Shown piece by piece: positions 33,703 through 42,654 of a stretch of DNA of 64,000 nucleotides. The stretch spans positions 1 to 64,000 of the forward strand of contig CAVOFR010000001.1 in the NCBI GenBank assembly GCA_963695075.1, given 5' to 3'. Both the position numbers and the translations under genes were made by a program. Position 1 is the first letter of the stretch; every line of letters starts with the position of its first letter. Under the pieces are notes generated by a model, which was not told the origin of the DNA, searched no databases, and saw only the letters and a list, made by a program, of their open reading frames with translations. Origin of the DNA: CAWCAL01 sp963695075 (GTDB lineage Bacteria > Actinomycetota > Acidimicrobiia > Acidimicrobiales > CAWCAL01).

Positions 33703-34845
33703 GTGGAAGTCATCCTCACCGACGACCAGGAGACCTTCCGCGACACGACGGTTCGATTCCTGACGGCCGAATCCAGCATCGCAGAGGTCCGCCGGATCGC
33801 GGCGTCCGACGAGGGTTTCGATCCCGCCTTCTGGCGGCAGGGCGCCGAGTTGGGCTGGACGTCGTTGCTCGTGCCCGAGTCGCACGGTGGCGGCACGGTC
33901 AGTGGCAACGGCGTGGTCGATCTGACGATCGTCGCCGATGCCTTCGGTCGGCATGTCGCACCGGGGCCACTCCTGCCGACCAACGTCGTCGCGGCGGCGA
34001 TCGCACGTTCGAGCTCTGAGGCCCACGCCGGGTTGCTGGCGCGGCTGCTGGCGGGTGATGCGGTCGCGACCTGGTGCGGGGCCGAGCACGCCCTGGGCGC
34101 CGGATCGACGACCGCGGCGCGGACACCCGAAGGGTTCGTGCTCTCGGGCGCCTCCTCACCGGTCGAGTCCGCGGCGCGGTCCGAGGCCCTGCTCGTGACG
34201 GCGTCGGTCGGTGGCGAGCTCGAACAGTTCGTCGTCCCCGCCGATGCCGCCGGCGTGCGGGTCACGCCGTTGAGCGGTCTCGACGCCGTGCGGTCGTTCT
34301 CCCGCGTGGAGTTCGACGCGGTCGCCGTGTCCGCCTCGGACCGCCTCGTCCCATCGAGCAGCACCGCCGAGGACCTCGAGCGGCAGCTCCAACACGCGCT
34401 TGTGATCCAGACGGCGCAGATGGTCGGTGCCGCGCAGCGAACGTTCGACTTCACCCTGGAATGGTCCTTCGACCGGTACTCCTTCGGTCGCCCCCTGGCG
34501 TCCTACCAGGAGCTGAAGCACCGATTCGCCGACATGAAGATGTGGCTAGAAGCCAGCCATGCCCTGGTGTCGGCGCTGAGTCGCGAGGTGCAGGCCGGCC
34601 TGCCGGCAGCGGCGGAGACCGCGAGCATCACGAAGGCATACCTGGGGTCCTACCTCGCCGAGCTGATGCAGGACTGCGTGCAGATGCACGGGGGCATCGG
34701 TCTGACCACCGATCATGATCTGCATCTATATCTCCGCCGGGTGGTGACCGACCGGTCGTCATTCGGTACGCCCGCGGTCCATCGCCGACGGGTCGCCGCG
34801 ATCGCGCTCGACCCGTCGGTCTCCGAGGAAGGGGAGGCGGCGTGA
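33703..34845 (+). CDS. Acyl-CoA dehydrogenase, FadE beta-type subunit
   Basis: A 380-residue protein, GTG 33703 behind GGAGG. SFGRPLASYQELKHRFADMKM near residue 260 and the ending QMHGGIGLTTDHDLHLYLRR mark the beta-type chain of heteromeric FadE enzymes. Its stop overlaps the next FadE gene by 4 bp (GTGA), so the pair is expected to form an alpha2beta2 dehydrogenase like FadE28-FadE29 of cholesterol degraders. Substrate unknown. Confidence 0.87.
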   Translation: MEVILTDDQETFRDTTVRFLTAESSIAEVRRIAASDEGFDPAFWRQGAELGWTSLLVPESHGGGTVSGNGVVDLTIVADAFGRHVAPGPLLPTNVVAAAIARSSSEAHAGLLARLLAGDAVATWCGAEHALGAGSTTAARTPEGFVLSGASSPVESAARSEALLVTASVGGELEQFVVPADAAGVRVTPLSGLDAVRSFSRVEFDAVAVSASDRLVPSSSTAEDLERQLQHALVIQTAQMVGAAQRTFDFTLEWSFDRYSFGRPLASYQELKHRFADMKMWLEASHALVSALSREVQAGLPAAAETASITKAYLGSYLAELMQDCVQMHGGIGLTTDHDLHLYLRRVVTDRSSFGTPAVHRRRVAAIALDPSVSEEGEAA

Positions 34846-36110
34846 CGCCGGCCGAGGAGGACCTCGAACCGGTCGAGTCCTTCATCGAGCGCGCCCGGGT
34901 GTGGCTGCCGGAGAACGTGCCCCTCCACGACCCGACCAAGGGGCTGCACGGTTTCGGCTCCGACGACGAGGAGCTGGCCGAGGTCAGCCGGATGCGAGGC
35001 ATCCAGCGGACCCTGTACGACGGAGGCTTCGCCGGGATCTGCTTCCCGAGCGAGTACGGCGGGCTGGGCCTCACACCGGTGCATCAGCAGGCCTTCAACC
35101 GGCTCGCCGCGCCGTACGACATGCCGACGTTGATCAACGTACCGACGTTCGTGCCCTGCGGTGCGGTCCTGCTCGAGTTCGGGACCGAGCAGCAGAAGAA
35201 GACGCACATCCCCGCGATGCTGAAGGGCGAGGAGCTCTGGATGCAGTTCCTGTCCGAGCCCAGCGGCGGTTCCGACGTTGCCGGCGCTCTCACGACCGCG
35301 GTGCGGGACGGCGACGAGTGGGTCGTCAACGGCTCGAAGGTCTGGACCACCGGCGCCTGGTGGTCCGACTACGGGCTCTGCCTGTTGCGCACCAACTGGG
35401 ACGTGCCCAAACACCGGGGCCTGTCCGTGTTCATCATCAAGATCCGCCAGGAGAACATCGAGGTCCACCGCATCGAGATGCTCAACGGCTCCCGCGAGTT
35501 CTGTCAGGAGTTCATGACCGACCTGCGGATCTCCGACGACGCCCGGGTCGGGGAGGTCGACGACGGATGGACCGTGGGCCGTCGGTGGATGTTCCACGAG
35601 CGCAGCGCAATGGGTGGCGGCTCGCCGTACACGAGCGGTCGAGCTCCCGGGCACGGCGACGTGGTGGCCGGCCGGGACCCCGTGGTCGAGTTGGCCAGGG
35701 CGACAGGCCTCGCTGACGACCCGGTGGTGCGGGACATGGTCGGCGAGGTGAAGACACTCCGGCGGGCACAGCGGGAGCTGAGCGCTCGGATCGGGAAAGG
35801 GATGGGCGCCGGTGTCATCCCGGACACCGCTGCGTCGGTGGCCCGTCTCATGAGCGCGGTCGTGAACGAGCGGGCGATCACGGTCGGTCTGGAGTTGGCC
35901 GGATCATCGGCCGCCGCATGGGCCGAGGACGACCCGGGCGCCGGATTCGGTACGAACTACCTGATGCGCCAGTCGAACAGCATCGGCGGTGGCACCACCG
36001 AGATGGCGCGCAACAACATCAGCGAGCGGGTCCTAGGGATGCCGCGGGAACGCACACTCGACAAGGACGTGCCGTTCCGCGACGTGCCCAAAGGGCCGCC
36101 GGCGTCATGA
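34842..36110 (+). CDS. Acyl-CoA dehydrogenase, FadE alpha-type subunit
   Basis: A 422-residue protein, GTG 34842. It has MQFLSEPSGGSDVAGALT near residue 135 and VNGSKVWTTGAWWSDY near residue 160; the ending NSIGGGTTEMARNNISERVLGMP is the alpha-type motif. It is longer than usual owing to an N-terminal helix and a loop near ERSAMGGGSPYTSG. It pairs with the preceding FadE gene; the stop overlaps the LLM oxidoreductase gene by 4 bp. Confidence 0.87.
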   Translation: MTPAEEDLEPVESFIERARVWLPENVPLHDPTKGLHGFGSDDEELAEVSRMRGIQRTLYDGGFAGICFPSEYGGLGLTPVHQQAFNRLAAPYDMPTLINVPTFVPCGAVLLEFGTEQQKKTHIPAMLKGEELWMQFLSEPSGGSDVAGALTTAVRDGDEWVVNGSKVWTTGAWWSDYGLCLLRTNWDVPKHRGLSVFIIKIRQENIEVHRIEMLNGSREFCQEFMTDLRISDDARVGEVDDGWTVGRRWMFHERSAMGGGSPYTSGRAPGHGDVVAGRDPVVELARATGLADDPVVRDMVGEVKTLRRAQRELSARIGKGMGAGVIPDTAASVARLMSAVVNERAITVGLELAGSSAAAWAEDDPGAGFGTNYLMRQSNSIGGGTTEMARNNISERVLGMPRERTLDKDVPFRDVPKGPPAS

Positions 36111-37021
36111 GGTTCTCGGTCACCTACCCGCTGGTAACCCATCCGCACGACCCGTCGTTCGTGACCGGGGAGGCGATCTCCCGCTTCGCCCGCACCGCGG
36201 AGTCGGCCGGCTTCTCCGGCATCGGGTTCACCGACCACCCGGCGCCGACCGATCGGTGGCTACGGGCCGGCGGCCACGACGCGCTCGACCCGTTCGTCGC
36301 CCTGACCTATGCGGCGGCGTGCACCGAGCGGCTCCTCCTGATGCCCAACATCCTCGTACTGCCGTACCGCAACCCGTTCATCGTCGCCAAGGCGGTGGCG
36401 ACGCTCGACGCGCTGTCCGCCGGGAGGTTCGTGCTCGCCGTGGCGACCGGCTACATGAAGGGCGAATACCGTGCCCTGGGCGTCGACTTCGACGAGCGCA
36501 ACGACCTCTTCGACGAGGCGATAGAGGTGCTGCGCGGCGTCTGGACGACCGACGACTTCGCGTACGAGGGTCGTCATTTCACCGCCCACGGACAGTCGGC
36601 CAACCCCAAGCCGGAGGCCGTGCCGCCGCTCTGGATCGGCGGCAACAGCAAGCTGTCCCGGCGCCGCGTCGCGACCGTCGGCGACGGTTGGAAGCCGTTC
36701 CCGGCCTCGCGGACGACGGCGTCCACCGCCAAGACGCCGGCCTTGGAGACCGTCGACGATCTCGCCGCCATGCTCGAGTACCTGTGGACCGAGCTCGAGG
36801 CCGCCGGCCGGGATCGATCGGAGATCGACGTCTCCTTCGGTACCGGCGTCGGAGGACACCCGGGAAGCGGGGAATTCGACGCCGAGGCGAAGCTCGAGGC
36901 GATCGACCACCTCGCCGCGCTCGGGGTGACCTGGATCGACGTCCGGGTGCCGGCCGGCTCGTTCGATCAGTCCGTCGAAGCGCTCGAGGAGTACGGCGAA
37001 GCGGTCATCCAGCGGGCGTGA
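36107..37021 (+). CDS. LLM-class F420-dependent oxidoreductase
   Basis: A 304-residue luciferase-like TIM-barrel protein, ATG 36107 overlapping the FadE stop. GIGFTDHPAPTDRWL near residue 40, LLMPNILVLPYRNPFIVAKAVATLD near residue 75 and LSAGRFVLAVATGYMKGEYRALG are typical of the F420-dependent subgroup. It could reduce or oxidise a ring or carbonyl using F420, or act as a monooxygenase with FMN; the sequence does not decide. The 3' end overlaps the convergent amidohydrolase by 17 bp. Confidence 0.85.
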   Translation: MRFSVTYPLVTHPHDPSFVTGEAISRFARTAESAGFSGIGFTDHPAPTDRWLRAGGHDALDPFVALTYAAACTERLLLMPNILVLPYRNPFIVAKAVATLDALSAGRFVLAVATGYMKGEYRALGVDFDERNDLFDEAIEVLRGVWTTDDFAYEGRHFTAHGQSANPKPEAVPPLWIGGNSKLSRRRVATVGDGWKPFPASRTTASTAKTPALETVDDLAAMLEYLWTELEAAGRDRSEIDVSFGTGVGGHPGSGEFDAEAKLEAIDHLAALGVTWIDVRVPAGSFDQSVEALEEYGEAVIQRA

Positions 37022-38231
37022 GGCCGGCGACCTTGGTGTGTTCCTTCACGCCCATGAGCTGGGCCAGGTTGCCGCCCATGATCTTCGCGATGTCGTCATC
37101 GGTGAACTCGGTGAGCTCGTCGACGAAGCTGATCGGGTCGGCCATGCCCTCGGGGTGGGGGTAGTCCGACCCGAACAGGACGTGGTCGACGCCGATCAGA
37201 TCGGCCAGGCCACGGGGGTCGTCCTCGTGGAAGGGGTGGACGAAGATGCAGCGCTTGAACACCTCGACGGGGTCCTCGTCGAACGTCTGGGGGTTGAACT
37301 TGTAGGCGCTCTCCATCGAGGAGATCAGGGGGCGGACCCAGCCCGACCCGTTCTCGACCGGCGCGACCTTGAGGTCGGGGAAGCGTGACAGCATGCCGTG
37401 GCCGATGGCCGAGGCCATCGTGTCGACGATGGCCCGGTAGGTGCCGCTCGCGATCGCGGCGAAGCCGGACGGCCCGGCAAACGGCTTGAATTCGTTGCGC
37501 GCGCCTTCCCACTCGTTGGTGTAGCGCTGGTATCCACTGTCGCTGGCATGCATCCCGACCAGGATCCCGGCCTCCTGGACCCGTTCCCAGAACGGGTCGA
37601 ACTCGGGGAGCGCGAACGAACGAGGGCCGCGGAATCCGGGCACCGGTGCGGGCCGGACGAGGATGATCCGCGCCCCGCGTTCGAGCACCCATTCGAGCTC
37701 GGCCATCGCCTTGTCGAGGATGGGGAGCGTGATGACCGGCGTGGCGAAGATGCGGTCCTCGTAGTCGAACGTCCACTGCTCGTACATCCAGCGGTTGAGC
37801 GCCGACACCACGGCATGGATCGCATCGGGATCGTCGCTCAGACGTTCCTCCACCAGGCTCGCGAGCGTCGGCCACATCAGAGCACGGTCGATCCCGAGCT
37901 CGTTCATCAGCTCGAGGCGCGGCCCTGGTTCGCGGTAGGCATCCGGTGCCTCGATCGCCTTGCCCATGATCTCGCGCCGCGACTTGCCCTCGGGGTTGCC
38001 GACGCGGAAGTACTCCTCCTGCACACCCGGAGCCGCCACCTTGCTGAAGGTCGGGTTCGGGATGTAGTCGCTGATCTGGCCCTTCACCGTGATCTTGGTG
38101 CGGCCTTTCACGTCGACGTAGTCGATGACTCCGGCGTAGGCGGGGTCGATGTGCTTCGTGAGGGCGTCGGTGGTCTCGTACATGTGGTTGTCGACATCGA
38201 AGACCGGGAAGTCGAGTTGGCGTGACGGCAT
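37005..38231 (-). CDS. Amidohydrolase family protein (amidohydrolase-2 type)
   Basis: A 408-residue metal-dependent TIM-barrel hydrolase, ATG 38231 (MPSRQLDFPVFDVDNHMYE). The first metal motif DVDNHMYE replaces the usual D-x-H-x-H with DxxNHxYE. GMHASDSGYQRY near residue 230, HPFHEDDPR near residue 340 and FGSDYPHPEGMADP near residue 360 are family blocks; the last carries the active-site Asp. Related proteins hydrolyse C-C or lactone bonds or decarboxylate. Operator site 4 lies 54 bp upstream of its start. Confidence 0.85.
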   Translation of the reverse strand: MPSRQLDFPVFDVDNHMYETTDALTKHIDPAYAGVIDYVDVKGRTKITVKGQISDYIPNPTFSKVAAPGVQEEYFRVGNPEGKSRREIMGKAIEAPDAYREPGPRLELMNELGIDRALMWPTLASLVEERLSDDPDAIHAVVSALNRWMYEQWTFDYEDRIFATPVITLPILDKAMAELEWVLERGARIILVRPAPVPGFRGPRSFALPEFDPFWERVQEAGILVGMHASDSGYQRYTNEWEGARNEFKPFAGPSGFAAIASGTYRAIVDTMASAIGHGMLSRFPDLKVAPVENGSGWVRPLISSMESAYKFNPQTFDEDPVEVFKRCIFVHPFHEDDPRGLADLIGVDHVLFGSDYPHPEGMADPISFVDELTEFTDDDIAKIMGGNLAQLMGVKEHTKVAGLTPAG

Positions 38232-38284
38232 GGCAGGGGTCCCCTCGGCGCACTGACGATGGATTGATCGTCCCGAATACTACG

Positions 38285-38298
38285 TGACATCGGTGTTA
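38285..38298. promoter_or_regulatory. TAACR-N4-YGTCA operator, site 4
   Basis: Reads TGACATCGGTGTTA on the plus strand, between the amidohydrolase start (38231) and the 3' end of the double-TetR gene (38343), so it can only serve the amidohydrolase. Confidence 0.65.
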
Positions 38299-38342
38299 GA
38301 TCACAAGCAAGTCGAGACCGCTCGCACGCCGGGACGGGTCCC

Positions 38343-39617
38343 TCACATCTGGCCGAGGATTCCCCGGCGGATTATGAATCCGACGGCGGCGACGGCTCGC
38401 GACTCCTCGAGTGGTGCAAGCACCTGGACGCCGTGGGGCCCGTGCTCGATCACGGCGAGGAGGGCGAGCGCGTCGACGGAGGTGTCCCCGAACCCGCGAC
38501 GGTGAACGACGCGCTCGAGCCGGTCGAGGAACACCGCCGTGATCTCCGCCGAGCGAGCAACCACGGCAGCGGCCTCGAACCCGATCTCCTCCCAGGCGCT
38601 GATGACGCCGCCCTTCGATCGGTAGTACTCGAACCACTCCTCGAGCCAGGCCTCGAGCGTGTCTGCCGGATCGTCCGGGAACCGCTCGACGAGACCGACC
38701 ATGTGCTCGACGGCATCGAACGCGAGGACACCGAAGAGCTCGTCCTTGTTCCCGAAGTAGCGATAGAAGCTGCCGTGGGAGAAGCCCGCTTCCTTGACGA
38801 TGTCGTCGACCCGGGTCTCGTGGTAGCCCCGCAATGGGAGCACTCGGCCACCTGCATCCAGGAGCTGCTGGCGGGTGACGCGGCCGCGGGGTCGGAGCTC
38901 TCGTTCGTCTTCGACGACCTCTGCGGGCCAGGGCGGAACCCGTCTCGGTGGCGGGTTCGTCAGTGGTCCGTCGTTGACGCCCTCGATCGAACCGAAGAGC
39001 ATCCGGTGAACGGTCGACGCCAGCGCTCCGGTGAAGCGCGGCCGCGCCGTGCGTTCGAGACCCAGGAGCCAGTAGTGGATGCTTCGCAGGATCGTTGCCA
39101 CGACCGCCTCGGCCAGCGTGTCGAGGTCGAGCTCGGTGGCAGTCCCATCGGGGAGGGTCGCGTGGGCATCGAGGACGTAACGGAAGTGGGTGGTGATGGT
39201 GCGGGGGAGTGGTGTCCGCGGTCCGTCCTCTCGATATGCCTCCCGGAACGAGACGAACACCGGCTGGTATGCCTGATAGAGGTCGATGAGCTCGCCCAGC
39301 CATCGATCGAGCGACGCGACGCCGTCCCGGTCGGGAGTCGGATCGTCGATCTGATCGATGAGTGCCCGCAGTTCTCTGGCCAGGTGTCCGGCGAGGCGCC
39401 AGAAGACGTCTTCCTTGCTCGAGAAGTACTGGTAGAACGCCGGTCTCGAACACCCGGCGGCCTCGGTGATCAACTCGACCCGGGTGCCGTGGAAACCGTG
39501 TTCGGCGAAGACGGTGAGGGCGGCGCCGAGAATCGAACGTTGCGTCGAAGCGCCGCGTTCTCCGACGTACGGGTTGTCACCGAACGGCTGTCGCCGCACG
39601 ACCTCCGCTCCGTCCAT
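38343..39617 (-). CDS. Tandem double-TetR regulator, Mce3R-like
   Basis: About 424 residues from ATG 39617. Two complete TetR units lie in one chain: the first HTH is AAGCSRPAFYQYFSSKEDVF near residue 50, the second KEAGFSHGSFYRYFGNKDELF near residue 260, joined through LTNPPPRRVPPWP. Each is followed by an alpha-helical ligand domain. The only well-known regulator of this form is M. tuberculosis Mce3R, which governs lipid-related genes. The frame is open to 39719, but operator site 5 lies in that stretch, so the later start is preferred. A single chain with two unlike HTHs would suit an operator with unlike half-sites. The regulator probably represses the surrounding catabolic operons and itself. 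Confidence 0.87.
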   Translation of the reverse strand: MDGAEVVRRQPFGDNPYVGERGASTQRSILGAALTVFAEHGFHGTRVELITEAAGCSRPAFYQYFSSKEDVFWRLAGHLARELRALIDQIDDPTPDRDGVASLDRWLGELIDLYQAYQPVFVSFREAYREDGPRTPLPRTITTHFRYVLDAHATLPDGTATELDLDTLAEAVVATILRSIHYWLLGLERTARPRFTGALASTVHRMLFGSIEGVNDGPLTNPPPRRVPPWPAEVVEDERELRPRGRVTRQQLLDAGGRVLPLRGYHETRVDDIVKEAGFSHGSFYRYFGNKDELFGVLAFDAVEHMVGLVERFPDDPADTLEAWLEEWFEYYRSKGGVISAWEEIGFEAAAVVARSAEITAVFLDRLERVVHRRGFGDTSVDALALLAVIEHGPHGVQVLAPLEESRAVAAVGFIIRRGILGQM

Positions 39618-39691
39618 CGTGTCGACCGTACCGGCGCTCACCGACTCCGCCGGTGATTGCCGGCTTGCGTTGATCGCCACGAGGGCTATTC

Positions 39692-39705
39692 TAACATCGC
39701 CGTCA
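39692..39705. promoter_or_regulatory. TAACR-N4-YGTCA operator, site 5
   Basis: TAACATCGCCGTCA lies between the divergent double-TetR gene (start 39617) and amidohydrolase gene (start 39742), as expected for autoregulation plus control of the operon. Confidence 0.7.
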
Positions 39706-39741
39706 CCTATGGGGGGCACGAGCCCGAGCCGGGGGAAGCCA

Positions 39742-41025
39742 ATGCGAGCGGAAGACCTGATCCTGGTCAGCGTCGACGATCACGTCGTCGAGCCACCGGA
39801 CATCTTCGAGGGTCGTCTGTCGGCCGCGGCGGCCGAGCGGGCCCCCTACGTCGAGCGCACCGACGAGGGTCGTGACCTGTGGATGTTCGAGGGTGCCGCG
39901 CTGCCCAACGTGGGTCTCAACGCCGTCGCCGGCCGTGACCCGCTCGAATACGGGGTCGACGCGCTCGCGTTCGAGGAGATGCGCCCCGGTTGCTACGACA
40001 TCGATGCCCGCATCGACGACATGAACGTCAACGGAGTGCTCGGTTCGCTCAACTTTCCCAGCCTCGCCGGATTCACCGGACAGCTCTTCTACACCTGCGA
40101 AGACAAGGACATCGCGATCGAGTTGCTCCGCGCCTACAACGACTGGCACGTCGACGACTGGTGCGGCGCGCACCCCGGTCGGATGATCCCTCTCGCCGTT
40201 CCGCCCATCTGGGATGCCGACCTGATGGCGGCCGAAGTCCGTCGCATGGCCGGCAAGGGTTGCCACGCGGTGACGTTCTCGGAGAATCCCGAGAAGCTCG
40301 GCCGGCCCAGCTGGCACAGCGACTACTGGGACCCGTTCCTTCAGGCGTGCGAGGAGGTGGGCACGGTCATCTGCGTCCACATCGGCTCGTCGAGCCAGTT
40401 GACGATCACGGCCATGGACGCGCCGATCGACACCATGATCACGCTCCAGCCCATGAACATCGTGCAGGCGGCGGCCGACCTCGTGTGGTCGCCGGTCTTC
40501 CGCAAGTTCCCGAACCTGAAGGTGGCGCTGTCCGAGGGTGGCATCGGATGGGTGCCCTACTTCCTCGAGCGCATCGACTACGTGTACGCCCACCACAGCC
40601 AGTGGACCAATCAGGACTTCGGAGACAAGCTGCCGAGCCAGGTGTTCAACGAGAACCTCCTCACCTGCTTCATCGACGACGCGGTCGGCATGGAAGTGCG
40701 CCACCACCTGAACCCGAAGCACATCCACTGGGAGTGCGACTATCCCCACTCCGACTCGACCTGGCCCAGCTCGCCCGAGATGGCGATGAAGTACCTGGGC
40801 GGGTTGCCCGACGAGGACATCAACCGGATCACGCACCTCAACGCGATGGAGAACTTCACCTACGACCCGTTCGCGCACATCCCGCGCGAGCAGGCAACGG
40901 TCGGTGCGCTCCGCGCTCTGGCCGGCGACGTCGACACCACGCCGGTCAGCCACGGCACGGGCAAGTTCCAGGACGACGGCATCGTGACCGCGATGACGCT
41001 CGCCGAGCGCGTGGCGAAGAGCTAG
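39742..41025 (+). CDS. Amidohydrolase family protein (amidohydrolase-2 type)
   Basis: A 427-residue TIM-barrel hydrolase, ATG 39742 behind GGGGGAAG. VSVDDHVVEPPDIFEGRL near residue 10 provides the first metal ligands (DDHxxE), CVHIGSSSQ near residue 215 and HWECDYPHSDSTWP near residue 325 the others. The DDHVVEP and CDYPHSDSTWP forms are common in actinobacterial clusters for aromatic or steroid-like compounds. It heads an operon with DUF35, thiolase-like and FadE genes, preceded by operator site 5. Confidence 0.87.
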   Translation: MRAEDLILVSVDDHVVEPPDIFEGRLSAAAAERAPYVERTDEGRDLWMFEGAALPNVGLNAVAGRDPLEYGVDALAFEEMRPGCYDIDARIDDMNVNGVLGSLNFPSLAGFTGQLFYTCEDKDIAIELLRAYNDWHVDDWCGAHPGRMIPLAVPPIWDADLMAAEVRRMAGKGCHAVTFSENPEKLGRPSWHSDYWDPFLQACEEVGTVICVHIGSSSQLTITAMDAPIDTMITLQPMNIVQAAADLVWSPVFRKFPNLKVALSEGGIGWVPYFLERIDYVYAHHSQWTNQDFGDKLPSQVFNENLLTCFIDDAVGMEVRHHLNPKHIHWECDYPHSDSTWPSSPEMAMKYLGGLPDEDINRITHLNAMENFTYDPFAHIPREQATVGALRALAGDVDTTPVSHGTGKFQDDGIVTAMTLAERVAKS

Positions 41026-41040
41026 GGCGCGGTCGACCTC

Positions 41041-41451
41041 ATGAGTGAGCAACCGTTCCGCGTCCTTCCGGCCATCGACGACACGAACGAGTTCTTCTGG
41101 ACGTCGGGGGCCGACGGCCATCTCCGGTTCCTGCGCTGCGAGGCCTGTGGGTATTTCCTGCATCCACCCAGCCCCCGTTGTCCCGAATGCGGGAGTACCG
41201 AGGTCGGGCCCGAACCGGTGAGTGGCCGCGGCGAGGTGTTCAGCTTCACCGTCAACCATCAGTCCTGGGACGGCGGGACCGACCCCTACTCCATCGTGCT
41301 CGTCGAGCTCGACGAGCAGCCCGGGCTCCGGCTGACCAGCAACCTGCTCGGGGTCGATCTCGATGCCATCGAGATCGGGCTTCCGGTGCAGGTGGTCTTC
41401 GAGGAGCGCGACGGCGTCTTCTATCCCCTGTTCGAGCCGGCGTCGCCATGA
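41041..41451 (+). CDS. DUF35 zinc-ribbon/OB-fold protein
   Basis: A 136-residue protein, ATG 41041. The N-terminal zinc ribbon has Cys pairs CEAC and CPEC near residues 36-52, then an OB fold (RGEVFSFTVNHQSW ... GLPVQVVFEERDGVFYPLF). DUF35 partners bind acyl-CoA and are obligate companions of Ltp2-type thiolase-fold aldolases, as in steroid side-chain removal. The next gene, overlapping by 4 bp, encodes exactly such a thiolase-fold protein. Confidence 0.9.
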   Translation: MSEQPFRVLPAIDDTNEFFWTSGADGHLRFLRCEACGYFLHPPSPRCPECGSTEVGPEPVSGRGEVFSFTVNHQSWDGGTDPYSIVLVELDEQPGLRLTSNLLGVDLDAIEIGLPVQVVFEERDGVFYPLFEPASP

Positions 41452-42650
41452 CCGACTTCGAACGGCGGTCGATCATCTCCGGAATCGGCCAGTCGCAGAT
41501 CGGTCGGCGCCTGTACCGCTCGGGCATCGACCTCACCGTCGAGGCGTCCCTCGAGGCCATCGTCGACGCCGGTCTCGAGCCGTCCGACGTCGACGGCCTC
41601 GCCACGTACCCCGGCGGAGGAAGCGGCGCGGGCGAAGCGTTCTCGGGTCCGGGTACGCCCGAGGTCCAGGACGCGCTGCGGCTCGAGGTCGACTGGCACA
41701 GCGGCGGGATCGAGGGCGCAGCGCAGCTCGCGGCCGTCGTCAACGCGATGATGGCCGTCGGAGCCGGGTTGGCCAACCACGTACTGGTGTATCGCACGGT
41801 GACCGAGGCCTCGGCCCAGGGTGACGGTGGCCGTGCGGGTATCGGGACCGGCGGCGGGAGCGGAGGTGGCGCCCCCCGGATGGGTGGCTTCATGCAGTGG
41901 AACATCCCGTTCCGCGCCTACTCGGCGGCGAACTGGCTCGCCCTGAACGCGCATCGGCACTTCCACGAGTTCGGCACCACGGCCGAGCAGATGGCACAGA
42001 TCGCCATCAACGCCCGTCGCAACGCGGCGCTGAATCCCAAAGCCGTGTATCGCGACCCGATGACGCTCGACGACTACTTCGCATCGCGGATGGTGACGAC
42101 GCCCTTCCGGCTATTCGACTGCGACGCGCCCGTCGACGGGTCGACGGCCGTCATCGTGTCGCGTGCCGATCACGCGCCGAACGTCGACCACCGGTGCGCC
42201 CGCTTCGAGGCGGTCGGTACCGCACTCCGTGGTCGACCGTCCTGGGACCAGTTCGACGACATGACGACGATGGCGGCCCGCGACGCCGGCGCCCATCTGT
42301 GGGAGCGCACCGACCTGACCCCGGCCGACGTCGACGTGGCCGAGCTGTACGACGGGTTCAGCTTCCTCACCATGACCTGGTTGGAGGCGCTCGGCTTCTG
42401 CGGCAAGGGCGAGTCCGGTCCCTTCATCGAGGGCGGACAGCGGATCGCGCTCGACGGCGAGCTTCCGCTGAACACCAACGGGGGGCAGCTGTCCGGCGGG
42501 CGATTGCACGGGTTCGGCTTCATCCACGAGGCGTGCCTCCAGCTCCGGGGCGAGGCCGGCGATCGCCAGGTCCCGGGGGCCGAGGTGGCGGCCGTGGCGA
42601 ACGGCGGCGGGCCGATCGCCGGGTCGATTCTGCTGACACGCGAGGGGTAG
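41448..42650 (+). CDS. Lipid-transfer/thiolase-fold protein, Ltp2-like aldolase candidate
   Basis: A 400-residue thiolase-superfamily protein, ATG 41448 overlapping the DUF35 stop. The nucleophilic Cys of true thiolases, expected near residue 90, is absent (VNAMMAVGAGLANHVLVYR); instead VAELYDGFSFLTMTWLEALGF near residue 300 carries the Tyr region used by Ltp2 retro-aldolases, and GGQLSGGRLHGFGFIHEACLQL is the conserved C-terminal His/Cys block. A glycine-rich insert lies near residue 130 (GIGTGGGSGGGAP). Probable role: retro-aldol cleavage of a beta-hydroxyacyl-CoA with the DUF35 partner. Confidence 0.87.
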   Translation: MTDFERRSIISGIGQSQIGRRLYRSGIDLTVEASLEAIVDAGLEPSDVDGLATYPGGGSGAGEAFSGPGTPEVQDALRLEVDWHSGGIEGAAQLAAVVNAMMAVGAGLANHVLVYRTVTEASAQGDGGRAGIGTGGGSGGGAPRMGGFMQWNIPFRAYSAANWLALNAHRHFHEFGTTAEQMAQIAINARRNAALNPKAVYRDPMTLDDYFASRMVTTPFRLFDCDAPVDGSTAVIVSRADHAPNVDHRCARFEAVGTALRGRPSWDQFDDMTTMAARDAGAHLWERTDLTPADVDVAELYDGFSFLTMTWLEALGFCGKGESGPFIEGGQRIALDGELPLNTNGGQLSGGRLHGFGFIHEACLQLRGEAGDRQVPGAEVAAVANGGGPIAGSILLTREG

Positions 42651-42654
42651 GTGC

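Noticed and set aside
39703..41259. A minus-strand open frame of 518 codons
   Set aside because: Antisense to the amidohydrolase at 39742-41025; composition is typical of a shadow frame.
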